A DNA stretch of 64,000 bases. It comes from Shinella sp. CPCC 101442 (GTDB taxonomy: Bacteria; Pseudomonadota; Alphaproteobacteria; Rhizobiales; Rhizobiaceae). The DNA lies in assembly GCF_024704725.1 (NCBI RefSeq), contig NZ_JALIQS010000004.1, positions 62,001 through 126,000 on the forward strand. Reading direction: 5' to 3'. A model generated the notes under the pieces. The model made no database searches. It was not told the DNA's origin and saw only the letters and a list, made by a program, of their open reading frames with translations. This document shows, one piece after another, positions 28,500 through 36,850 of this stretch (the first letter of the stretch is position 1; each line of letters opens with the position of its first letter). The position numbers and the translations under genes were made by a program.

Positions 28500-31487
28500 T
28501 CAGTGCGCCTCGTCCCAGTTCGTCGCTGCACGCGCATCCACCTTCAGCGGCACCTTCATGGAAAGTGCGGGCATGGAGGCGTTTTCCATGACATCGACGA
28601 TGACGGGGATGGCCTTGTCGACCTCGCCGTCCTCGACCTCGAAGATCAGTTCGTCATGCACCTGCAGCAGCATGCGGGCGGAAAGGCCGGCAGCGGCGAG
28701 CGCCGGCTCCATCTTCACCATGGCGCGGCGGATGATGTCGGCGGCAGAACCCTGGATCGGCGCGTTGATCGAGGCGCGTTCGTTGAAGGCGCGCACCGAC
28801 GGGTTGGACGACTTGATCTCGGGATAATGCGCGCGGCGGCCGAAGATGGTTTCAACATAGCCATGCTCGCGGGCGAAGGCCTTGGTCGAATCCATGTAAT
28901 CCTTGATGCCGGGGAAACGCTCGAAATATTTCTTGATGTAGTCGCTGGCTTCCGAGCGCTCGATGGAGAGCTGGTTGGCGAGGCCGAAGGCCGAGATGCC
29001 GTAGATGATGCCGAAATTGATCGCCTTGGCGCGGCGGCGCACGTCCGACGGCATACCTTCGACGGGAACGCCGAACATTTCCGATGCCGTCATCGCATGG
29101 ATGTCGACGCCATCGGCAAAGGCCTGCTTCAGCTGCGGGATTTCGGCGACATGGGCGAGCACGCGCAGCTCGATCTGGCTGTAGTCGGCCGAAACCAGCT
29201 TGTTGCCCGGTGTCGAGATGAATGCCGTGCGGATTTTTCGACCTTCAGCCGTGCGGACAGGAATGTTCTGAAGGTTCGGATCGGAGGAGGAGAGGCGGCC
29301 TGTTGTCGTCGAGGCCAGCGCGTAGGAGGTGTGCACGCGCTTGGTGTCGGGATGCACGAAGCCGGGCAGGGCGTCGGTATAGGTGGATTTCAGCTTGGTG
29401 AGCTGGCGCCAGTCGACGATTTTTCGCGGCAGCGGAATGCCCTGGGCGGCGAGATCTTCCAGCACCTGCGCGGAGGTCGACCACTGGCCGGTCTTGGTCT
29501 TGGATGCGCCGGGCAGGCCCATCTTGCCGAACAGGATGTCGCCGAGCTGTTTTGGCGAGCCGATATTGAAGCGCTCGCCGGCAAGCTGGTAGATTTCCTC
29601 TTCGTAACCGGCAGCACCCTGCGCCAGTTCGCCCGACAGCCGCGACAGAACCTGGCGGTCGACGGTGATGCCGCGCTCTTCCATGCGGGCAAGCACCGGC
29701 ACCAGCGGACGTTCCAGCCGTTCATAGACGGTCGTCATGCGGTTGGCGGCGAGGCGGGGCTTGAGGACATGCCAGAGGCGCAGCGTGACGTCGGCGTCTT
29801 CGGCCGCGTAGGCGGTGGCGCGGGAAATATCGACCATGTCGAAGGTCTGCGCGCCCTTGCCGGAGCCCGCGACGTCCTTGTAGGCGATCGGCTTGTGGCC
29901 GAGCCAGCGCTCCGAGAGCGTGTCCATGCCATGCGTCGTCACGCCGGCATCGAGCGCATAGGACATCAGCATCGTGTCGTCGAAGCCCTGCACGGTGATG
30001 CCGTGGCGGCGCATGACGAGGTAATCGTATTTGAGGTTCTGCGCGACCTTCAGCACCGAGGGGTCTTCGAGCAGGCTCTTCAGCCGCTCAAGGGCCGCGC
30101 GGATCGGGATCTGGCCATCGGCCAGTCCGCCACCCAGGAGATCGCCGACGCCGGTCTTGTGGTTGAGGGGAACGTAACAGGCGCGGATCGTCGTGCCCGT
30201 CGGATCCTTGGCATTGTCGGCAATCGCCAGGGAGAAACCGCAAAGCTCCGCCTGCATGGCGTCGAGCGAGGTCGTTTCCGTGTCGAAGCCGACAAGGCCG
30301 GTTTCGCGCGCGGCGGCGATCCAGCGGTCGAGCGATTCGAGGTCGCGCACCGTCTCGTAGGTGGAATGGTCGATCGGGGCGGCGGAAAAACGCTCCGCGC
30401 GCGCCCTGGCAAGGGCTGAAGGCGTCGCATCGCCGGTGCCGGCGGAGGGCTGCGGCGTCGCAGCAGCCTCGGCGGCCGCCTCATTGCCGTCAAGGGCCGG
30501 CGCGGGACCGGTCAGATCGCCCTTGTCGAGATCCGGGCCCCGCGCTTCCGCCCCCCATTCCACCGGTACGGCCGCCGGCTCGATGGCGCTCGCATCGCAG
30601 GCACAGTCTTCCGCGACACGGCGCGTCAGCGTGGTGAATTCCATGGCCTTCAGGAAGGCGATCAGCCTGGGTCCGTCCTGCGGGTGCAGGATCAGCTCGT
30701 CCAGCGTCGTATCGAGCGGCGTATCCGTCTTCAGCGTGACGAGCTGGCGCGACAGCAGAACGAGCTCGCGATTGGCGATGATGTTCTCGCGGCGCTTGAC
30801 CTGCTTGATCTCCTCGGCGCGGGCAAGCAGCGTGTCGAGATCGCCGTATTCTTCCAGCAGTTGCGCGGCAGTCTTCGGGCCGATGCCGGGCACGCCGGGC
30901 ACGTTGTCGGTCGAATCGCCCGTCAGCGACTGCAGGTCGATCATCTTTTCCGGCGGCACACCCCATTTCTCGATGACTTCGGGAATGGAGATCTGCTTGT
31001 CCTTCATACCGTCATACATCGAGATCTTCTCGGTGACGAGCTGCATGAGGTCCTTGTCGGAAGAGACGATGGTGACGTCGGCGCCGTCGGCCTCGGCGAG
31101 GCGCGCATAGGTGGCGATCAGGTCGTCGGCCTCGAACCCTTCCTTCTCGATGCAGGGCAGGTTGAAGGCGCGCGTCGCGTGGCGGATCAGGCCGAACTGC
31201 GGGATCAGGTCTTCCGGCGGCGCCGAGCGGTTCGCCTTGTACTGGTCGTAGAGTTCGTTGCGGAATGTCTTCGAGGAATAGTCGAAGATGACGGCGAAAT
31301 GCGTCGGGGTGACACCCACATCCGTGTTGCGCGCATCCTTCAGCAGCTTCCACAGCATGTTGCAGAAACCCGACACGGCATTGACCGGCAAACCGTCCGA
31401 TTTGCGGTTGAGCGGCGGGATGGCGTGGAAGGCGCGGAAGATGAAGCCGGAGCCGTCGACGAGGAAGAGATGATCACCTTTTTTCAT
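28500..31487 (-). CDS. polA: DNA polymerase I
   Basis: A 995-residue polymerase with all three domains. 5' nuclease: LFLVDGSGFIFRAFHA, DDLIATYARLAE, GVPGIGPKTAAQLL. 3'-5' exonuclease: motif FDTETTS, then NLKYDYLVM and YAAEDADVTLRLW, so proofreading residues are retained. Polymerase: SADYSQIELRVLAH (motif A), RRAKAINFGIIYGIS (motif B) and LQVHDELIFEV (motif C). Start at MKKGDHLF; the frame runs 15 codons further upstream. Single gene with a hairpin-rich 400 bp leader region. Confidence 0.97.
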   Translation of the reverse strand: MKKGDHLFLVDGSGFIFRAFHAIPPLNRKSDGLPVNAVSGFCNMLWKLLKDARNTDVGVTPTHFAVIFDYSSKTFRNELYDQYKANRSAPPEDLIPQFGLIRHATRAFNLPCIEKEGFEADDLIATYARLAEADGADVTIVSSDKDLMQLVTEKISMYDGMKDKQISIPEVIEKWGVPPEKMIDLQSLTGDSTDNVPGVPGIGPKTAAQLLEEYGDLDTLLARAEEIKQVKRRENIIANRELVLLSRQLVTLKTDTPLDTTLDELILHPQDGPRLIAFLKAMEFTTLTRRVAEDCACDASAIEPAAVPVEWGAEARGPDLDKGDLTGPAPALDGNEAAAEAAATPQPSAGTGDATPSALARARAERFSAAPIDHSTYETVRDLESLDRWIAAARETGLVGFDTETTSLDAMQAELCGFSLAIADNAKDPTGTTIRACYVPLNHKTGVGDLLGGGLADGQIPIRAALERLKSLLEDPSVLKVAQNLKYDYLVMRRHGITVQGFDDTMLMSYALDAGVTTHGMDTLSERWLGHKPIAYKDVAGSGKGAQTFDMVDISRATAYAAEDADVTLRLWHVLKPRLAANRMTTVYERLERPLVPVLARMEERGITVDRQVLSRLSGELAQGAAGYEEEIYQLAGERFNIGSPKQLGDILFGKMGLPGASKTKTGQWSTSAQVLEDLAAQGIPLPRKIVDWRQLTKLKSTYTDALPGFVHPDTKRVHTSYALASTTTGRLSSSDPNLQNIPVRTAEGRKIRTAFISTPGNKLVSADYSQIELRVLAHVAEIPQLKQAFADGVDIHAMTASEMFGVPVEGMPSDVRRRAKAINFGIIYGISAFGLANQLSIERSEASDYIKKYFERFPGIKDYMDSTKAFAREHGYVETIFGRRAHYPEIKSSNPSVRAFNERASINAPIQGSAADIIRRAMVKMEPALAAAGLSARMLLQVHDELIFEVEDGEVDKAIPVIVDVMENASMPALSMKVPLKVDARAATNWDEAH

Positions 31488-31889
31488 GGGGTGAATGGAT
31501 AGCGCGGGCTTCCTTCCGCGTCCATCTCTCATTGCGGTTCAAAGACCCTTCGAGGCTCTCCAAAAGCCTCACACGAACGTTACCAATTTGTAATTCTCAA
31601 AGGCCTGCGAATCCCTTGAAAAGCCACATTCGGACCCACAAATATTCCTCATCGGCACCTGATCAAGCCGCTGTCTGGCATCCCGGCCTGTCCCCCGCCG
31701 CGCCAGACAAGGACAAAGGCCTCATCCCCCTCTCCGGGCCTTTGTCCACTCTTCGCAGAAGCCGCCGCGACAAGCCTCCTGTCGTTGGCGGCTTCTCGCA
31801 TTTCGGGCCGCTTGCCGCGTCTTTCGAGCCACTTGCAATGCCTGCGATCCATCATTGTCTTCCGCCGGGAACCGGCATAGCCTCCTGCC
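31488..31889. other. Gene-free 402 bp region with inverted repeats upstream of polA
   Basis: Divergent spacer between polA and the MarR gene. No open frame with a ribosome site. Two stable structures: GGACAAAGGCC (31711-31721) with GGCCTTTGTCC (31737-31747), and AGAAGCCGCC (31757-31766) with GGCGGCTTCT (31787-31796), the latter with a nested CGACA/TGTCG stem. The pair looks like a compound intergenic repeat element. Confidence 0.55.
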
Positions 31890-32330
31890 ATGGATTTTGA
31901 CCGGAAGGAGTCGGCCGGCTACCTCGCCAATCTCCTGGCGAAGGGGGCGTCCCGCGCATTGCAGGCGCGGGCGGATGGCAGCGGCTTGGCGCCCGGCCAG
32001 TTCCCGGTGCTCCTGGAGCTATGGAGCGGCGACGGCCTCACCCAGCGCGAACTTCTGGACCGGCTCGACATCGAACAGGCGACCATGGCCAACACGCTCG
32101 CCCGCATGGAGCGCGACGGGCTGATCTCGCGAAAAAAACATCCCAAGGACAAGCGGGCGCAGCTCGTCTATCTCACGACACGCGGCAAGGCGTTGCGCGA
32201 GACGGCGATGGCGGCGGCCCTGGAGACGGAGGACGCGCTGTTCCAGGGATTCCGACGGTTCGAGCGGGAGCTGCTGCTCGAATATATGCGCATGGTGCTT
32301 GCCAATCTCAGCCGCGATCCGCGGCTCTGA
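31890..32330 (+). CDS. MarR-family transcriptional regulator
   Basis: A 146-residue winged-helix protein. The DNA-binding part reads LTQRELLDRLDIEQATMANTL then ARMERDGLISRKKHPKDKRA, with a typical beta-wing, flanked by dimerisation helices. No ribosome site is evident near the ATG, so the exact start is unsure. It precedes the M20 peptidase gene by 138 bp in the same direction; a regulatory link is possible but unproven. Ligand unknown. Confidence 0.85.
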   Translation: MDFDRKESAGYLANLLAKGASRALQARADGSGLAPGQFPVLLELWSGDGLTQRELLDRLDIEQATMANTLARMERDGLISRKKHPKDKRAQLVYLTTRGKALRETAMAAALETEDALFQGFRRFERELLLEYMRMVLANLSRDPRL

Positions 32331-32468
32331 CGGCGCAGAACCTTCATACGATTTGCCCTCTCCGACGCGATCGGTCTAATGTCGCGCCCGAACGTCATTT
32401 GATTTGCGCATGGTGTGCCCGCAAAGCGCTCGAAACGCCTTGCGCGCCATGCATTGGGGAATTCGACC

Positions 32469-33860
32469 ATGACCAATATCCTGCCCGTCCTCGATCGCGC
32501 CAGCGCCGATATTCCGGCCAGTCTCGAACGCCTGTTCGAGCTGGTGCGCATCAAGTCCATCTCCACCGACCCGGCCTTCAAGGCGGATTGCCGGCGGGCG
32601 GCCGAATGGCTGGTCACGGAGCTGCGCTCGCTCGGCTTCGACGCCACGGTGCGCGACACGCCCGGCCACCCGATGGTCGTCGCCCATCACGACGGCGCCA
32701 AACCCGATGCGCCGCATGTTCTGTTCTATGGCCACTATGACGTTCAGCCGGTCGATCCCCTGAACCTTTGGGACCACGATCCTTTCGAGCCGGCCGTTCG
32801 CGATGCCGGCGAGGGCCGCCGCATCATCACCGGACGCGGCACATCCGACGACAAGGGCCAGCTTCTGACCTTCGTCGAAGCCTGCCGCGCCTACAAGGAA
32901 ACCGTGGGGTCGCTGCCCTGCCGCGTCACCATCCTGTTCGAAGGCGAAGAGGAATCCGGTTCGCCTTCGCTGAAACCCTTCCTCGAAGCCAATGCCGCCG
33001 AACTGACCGCCGATTTCGCGCTGGTCTGCGATACCAGCATGTGGGACGCCGATACGCCGGCGATCTCGGCGGGCCTGCGCGGGCTCGTCGGCGAAGAGGT
33101 CGTCATCAAGGCGGCCGACCGGGATCTGCATTCCGGTTATTTCGGCGGTGCTGCGGCAAACCCGATCCATATCCTATCGACCATTCTCGCCGGCCTGCAC
33201 GACGAGACCGGCCGCGTGACGCTCGACGGTTTCTACGACGGCGTCGAGGAGACGCCGACGCAGATCAAGGCGGCCTGGGAGACGCTGGGCAAGACGGCGG
33301 AGGGCTTCCTCGGCGAGATCGGCCTTTCGATCCCCTCGGGCGAAAAGGGCCGTTCCGTGCTGGAACTCACCTGGGCGCGCCCGACGGCGGAAGTGAACGG
33401 CATCACCGGCGGCTATACCGGCGAGGGCTTCAAGACGGTCATTGCCGCCGAAGCCTCGGCAAAGGTCTCCTTCCGCCTCGTCGGCAAGCAGGATCCGGCA
33501 AAAATCCGCGACGCTTTCCGCGCCTATGTGCGCGCAAAAATCCCGGCGGACTGCACCGTGGCGTTCCACGCGCATGGCGGCTCGCCGGCCATCCAGCTGC
33601 CCTATGATTCGGCCCTGCTGACGAAGGCGAAATCCGCTCTTTCCGACGAATGGCCCAAGCCCGCCGTCGTCATCGGCATGGGCGGCTCCATCCCGATCGT
33701 CGGCGATTTCCAGAAGATGCTCGGCATGGAATCCCTGCTCGTCGGCTTTGCGCTTTCGGACGACCGGATCCATTCGCCGAACGAGAAATACGAACTGCGC
33801 TCCTTCGAGAAGGGCATCCGCTCCTGGGTGCGTATTCTGGCCGCCCTCGCGGCGCGCTGA
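32469..33860 (+). CDS. M20-family dipeptidase/deacylase
   Basis: A 463-residue zinc metallohydrolase of the ArgE/DapE/carnosinase group. The metal-binding motif is LFYGHYDVQPVDP (near residue 85), the catalytic glutamate pair lies in LFEGEEESGSPS (near 160), and a dimerisation domain with HSGYFGGAAANPIH follows. GGGGAA lies upstream of the ATG. Cytoplasmic; probably cleaves dipeptides or acylated amino acids. Exact substrate is not evident. Confidence 0.9.
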   Translation: MTNILPVLDRASADIPASLERLFELVRIKSISTDPAFKADCRRAAEWLVTELRSLGFDATVRDTPGHPMVVAHHDGAKPDAPHVLFYGHYDVQPVDPLNLWDHDPFEPAVRDAGEGRRIITGRGTSDDKGQLLTFVEACRAYKETVGSLPCRVTILFEGEEESGSPSLKPFLEANAAELTADFALVCDTSMWDADTPAISAGLRGLVGEEVVIKAADRDLHSGYFGGAAANPIHILSTILAGLHDETGRVTLDGFYDGVEETPTQIKAAWETLGKTAEGFLGEIGLSIPSGEKGRSVLELTWARPTAEVNGITGGYTGEGFKTVIAAEASAKVSFRLVGKQDPAKIRDAFRAYVRAKIPADCTVAFHAHGGSPAIQLPYDSALLTKAKSALSDEWPKPAVVIGMGGSIPIVGDFQKMLGMESLLVGFALSDDRIHSPNEKYELRSFEKGIRSWVRILAALAAR

Positions 33861-33879
33861 CGCAGATGTGATCACAGGC

Positions 33880-33919
33880 TGGACCAGCGTTAACCCGAGG
33901 GAACGGAAATGCTGGTCCA
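33880..33919 (+). repeat. Inverted repeat after the M20 gene
   Basis: TGGACCAGC (33880-33888) and GCTGGTCCA (33911-33919), 9 bp perfect arms with a 22 bp spacer. Not followed by a T-run; might contribute to 3'-end formation of the upstream transcript. Confidence 0.35.
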
Positions 33920-34061
33920 CTGACCGAACAAAGGGCCGCGCCGCTTCAGGGTGGATGACAGGCCCGGACGGTGGGGACGACGAAATGGCTTTTTACGGGG
34001 CAGGTGCAGGAACACCTTGCTGCTCTGGCGTTGGGGCGCCGGGCACAAGGGGGAAGGCGGG

Positions 34062-35009
34062 ATGAAGCGGCTGAAGAAATTCTTCTGGCCGCTGGTCAGC
34101 ACGCTCGCGATCGTCCTGTCGGTCTATATCCTCTACAAGGACCTGAGGGGCCTTTCGCTCGATGATTTCATGGCGAGCATCAACGCCATCCCCGTTTCGG
34201 GCTGGGTGCTCGCATGCTGCGCGACGCTCCTCGCCTATGCGGCGCTTGCGGCCTACGACCATCTCGCGCTGGAACATCTCGGCCACCGCATATCGCTGTG
34301 GTTCATCACCATCACCTCCTTCACCACCTATGCGCTCTCGCACAATATCGGCGCCTCGGTCTTCTCGGGCGCGCTGGTACGTTACCGCGCCTATACCTCG
34401 AAAGGCCTGACGGCTTCGGAGGTCGGCGTCCTCGTCGCCTTCTGCTCCTTCACCTTCGCGCTCGGCACGGTGATGCTGTTCGGCCTGGTGCTGGTGCTGG
34501 AGCCGGAGATCGTGGCGCGCTTTTCCCATGTCCTGCCGATCGAGGCGGCGTTTTCGACCGGGATCTTCATCCTGGCGCTGGTGGCGCTCTATGTGATCGG
34601 CAGCCTCGTCGGTTTCCGGCCGATCAATACCCGTTGGCTGAAGCTCGAATATCCGAAGCCTTCGCTGGTCTTCCGCCAGCTTTTCATTGCGCCCATCGAG
34701 CTGATCGGGGCGGCGGCGATCATCTATTTCGTGCTGCCGGCAGAGGGCAATCCCGGCTTCTTCGTCGTGCTCGGCATCTTCCTCGCCTCCTTCTCCGTCG
34801 CGCTGCTTTCGCATGCGCCGGGTGGCATCGGCGTGCTGGAACTCGTCTTCATCGCCGGCCTGCCGGACATGGATCCGGCAACCGTTCTGGCGGCGCTCGC
34901 GGTCTTCCGGCTGTTCTACCTGATCATACCTTTCATCATGGCATTGGTGGTTATCCTGATCTACGAACGACAGCGTTTCCTCGCCCGCCGCAGCAACGGC
35001 GAAGACTGA
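34062..35009 (+). CDS. YbhN/UPF0104-type membrane protein
   Basis: A 315-residue protein with about eight membrane helices, matching the lysylphosphatidylglycerol-synthase transmembrane-domain family without the soluble synthase domain. Typical stretches are FFWPLVSTLAIVLSVYILY, SHNIGASVFSGALVRYRAY, and LSHAPGGIGVLELVF near residue 255. Related to the flippase half of MprF-like enzymes; whether it moves a lipid here is unknown. The ATG at 34062 has GGGGGAAGG upstream; the frame is open for 37 more codons. Confidence 0.87.
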   Translation: MKRLKKFFWPLVSTLAIVLSVYILYKDLRGLSLDDFMASINAIPVSGWVLACCATLLAYAALAAYDHLALEHLGHRISLWFITITSFTTYALSHNIGASVFSGALVRYRAYTSKGLTASEVGVLVAFCSFTFALGTVMLFGLVLVLEPEIVARFSHVLPIEAAFSTGIFILALVALYVIGSLVGFRPINTRWLKLEYPKPSLVFRQLFIAPIELIGAAAIIYFVLPAEGNPGFFVVLGIFLASFSVALLSHAPGGIGVLELVFIAGLPDMDPATVLAALAVFRLFYLIIPFIMALVVILIYERQRFLARRSNGED

Positions 35010-35109
35010 CGATACGGATAGTTTTGGTTCATCCCGGGTTCAGCCGAATTCTTTCATGCTATGAACCGTCTAGATCACTGTTCAACAGTGACAACCAAGG
35101 GAGATCGAC

Positions 35110-35538
35110 ATGAAGACAACGATCAAGAGCGGCTTTGCCGCTGCCATGGCCGTCGCCATGTTCGCCACGACATTCGTATCGGCGCCGGCCATCGCCATGC
35201 CGCTTGCCAAGGTCGGTGCCGCCCAGACCAGCGATGTCGAGCAGGTACAGTACCGCGAACGTCGCGGCTGGCACGGTGGCCATCGCGGCTACAGGCATAG
35301 CCGCCATGGTTATCGCCGCCATTCGGATGGCTGGTGGTATCCGCTGGCCGCCTTCGGTGCCGGCGCGATCATCGGCGGCGCGATTGCCAACGACGGCTAC
35401 GCCCAACCGCGCTACGAGGGCATCAATCCGCGCCACATCGAATGGTGCTATGCGCGCTATCGCTCGTATAGGGATTACGACAATACGTTCCAGCCCAATT
35501 ACGGCGGTCGCCGCCAGTGCTACTCGCCTTACTACTAA
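35110..35538 (+). CDS. BA14K-family surface protein
   Basis: A 142-residue protein with a signal peptide (residues 1-29, ending APAIA), a His/Arg/Gly-rich linker ([18 protein letters not shown]), one hydrophobic helix ([16 protein letters not shown]) and the BA14K motif [19 protein letters not shown] near the C terminus, ending in RQCYSPYY. The family was named from a Brucella immunoreactive protein; suggested roles include a lectin-like or envelope-integrity function. GGGAGA lies upstream of the start. Confidence 0.9.
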   Translation: MKTTIKSGFAAAMAVAMFATTFVSAPAIAMPLAKVGAAQTSDVEQVQYRERRGWHGGHRGYRHSRHGYRRHSDGWWYPLAAFGAGAIIGGAIANDGYAQPRYEGINPRHIEWCYARYRSYRDYDNTFQPNYGGRRQCYSPYY

Positions 35539-35547
35539 GGTTTTCTC

Positions 35548-35572
35548 CCGGGCGGCCCGAAAGGCCGTCCGG
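35548..35572. terminator. Hairpin between BA14K gene and flagellin gene
   Basis: CCGGGCGGCC (35548-35557) and GGCCGTCCGG (35563-35572) form a 10 bp stem with one wobble pair and a CGAAA loop. The downstream plus strand has only a mild T content (TCTCGTTC), so it is a likely but weak terminator for the convergent pair. Confidence 0.5.
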
Positions 35573-35586
35573 TCTCGTTCAAGACC

Positions 35587-36558
35587 CTATTGGAAGAGTT
35601 TCAGCACGCCCTCGGCATTGCTGTTGGCGATCTGAAGCGTCTGCAGGCCGAGCTGCTGTTGTGTCTCGAGCGCCTTGAGCCGGGTCGATTCCTCGTTCAT
35701 ATCGGCATCGACGAGCCGGCCGATGCCCTGGCCGATGGCATCGCTCAGATGCTCCAGGAAGGCTGACGACAGCGCGATGCGCTGTTCCAACGCGCCGAAC
35801 ATCGAGGCGACTTTCGCCATGCGCTCCGTCATCAGGTCGACGACGACGGTCATTTCTCCCAGCTCTTCGCGCGTCGTCTGTGGCGTGAGCGTGATTTCCG
35901 GATGGCCGCCATGGTTGGCGCCGCTGATCAGCACCCAGTCCTGGCCGAAGCCCTGCATGGTGGCAAAACCGGAATTGGTGATGATGCCGTCGCAGCCGCC
36001 ATCCGAGACGAGATAGAAGACCTGGTCCGTGTCGAAGACGGCGGTCATGTCGAACTTGATGCTGGTGATCGAGACGCCGCCGGCCTCGTTGCGCACGAAG
36101 GAGGCCGGCAGCGATTTCACGCCGTTCTGCATGGGATCGGTCGGATCCGTCATGTGCAGCCAGTTCTGGCCGGCGAAGGAGGCGGAGGAGGCGATCGAAC
36201 GCAGCTGGTCCTTCAACTGGTCGAGCTCCGTATTGATCTTCTCCTTGTCGACGCCATCCTCATGCGCGGCCACGAGCTTGGCCTTGACCTGATGCATCAC
36301 CTCGATGGCCGAGGACATGCCGGCATAGGCGGTGTTGACGATGCTTTCGCTGATGCCGAGCGCATCGGAAACGGCATCCAGGGCCATGCTGTCGGAACGC
36401 ATGGTGGTCGCCACGGCCCAATAGGCCGCGTTGTCGTCGGCGCCGCCTACGCGAAGGCCGCTCGAAACCCGGCCCTGCGCATCCATCATGCTGGAATTGA
36501 GCGTGCGAAGCGTCTGAAGCGCAGAGATCGCGCCCGCATTCGTAAGGATGCTGGTCAT
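35587..36558 (-). CDS. Flagellin (orphan copy)
   Basis: A 323-residue flagellin. The N-terminal D0/D1 region reads MTSILTNAGAISALQTLRTL and RVSSGLRVGGADDNAAYW; the C-terminal D0 helix ends LGLQTLQIANSNAEGVLKLF. Both are the conserved rhizobial flagellin ends needed for filament packing; the middle domain is short. There is no other flagellar gene in the window. The start follows homology (MTSILTN); the ribosome site is weak and an in-frame ATG lies 11 codons upstream. Confidence 0.92.
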   Translation of the reverse strand: MTSILTNAGAISALQTLRTLNSSMMDAQGRVSSGLRVGGADDNAAYWAVATTMRSDSMALDAVSDALGISESIVNTAYAGMSSAIEVMHQVKAKLVAAHEDGVDKEKINTELDQLKDQLRSIASSASFAGQNWLHMTDPTDPMQNGVKSLPASFVRNEAGGVSITSIKFDMTAVFDTDQVFYLVSDGGCDGIITNSGFATMQGFGQDWVLISGANHGGHPEITLTPQTTREELGEMTVVVDLMTERMAKVASMFGALEQRIALSSAFLEHLSDAIGQGIGRLVDADMNEESTRLKALETQQQLGLQTLQIANSNAEGVLKLFQ

Positions 36559-36787
36559 ATCGAAACATTCAAAAAGGGAGATTGTGCCCATCATGGGCGG
36601 GAAGGTCATGCCGAGTAAGCGGAATTATGGTTAACAAAATCTGAATCACCCAATTTTTACCAATTATCCCAATGAATTAGTATTCTCTTGAATGCTTTTG
36701 GCTACAATGCGGACGGGTTCGCGCGAGGCAGATTGGCGGCGCCGGGCCTGCTAGCGGCAACGGCGCGTTTGCGATTCCTTAACCACC

Positions 36788-36809
36788 CCTTAAATCGCCT
36801 CATTTAAGG
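36788..36809. promoter_or_regulatory. Palindrome upstream of the penicillin-binding protein gene
   Basis: CCTTAAAT and ATTTAAGG are perfect 8 bp arms with a CGCCTC centre, 41 bp before the PBP start in the 290 bp spacer shared with the divergent flagellin gene. Candidate regulator site. Confidence 0.35.
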
Positions 36810-36850
36810 TTCAGGGACCACAACGTTTTCAAGGGCATATCCGACCGTTC

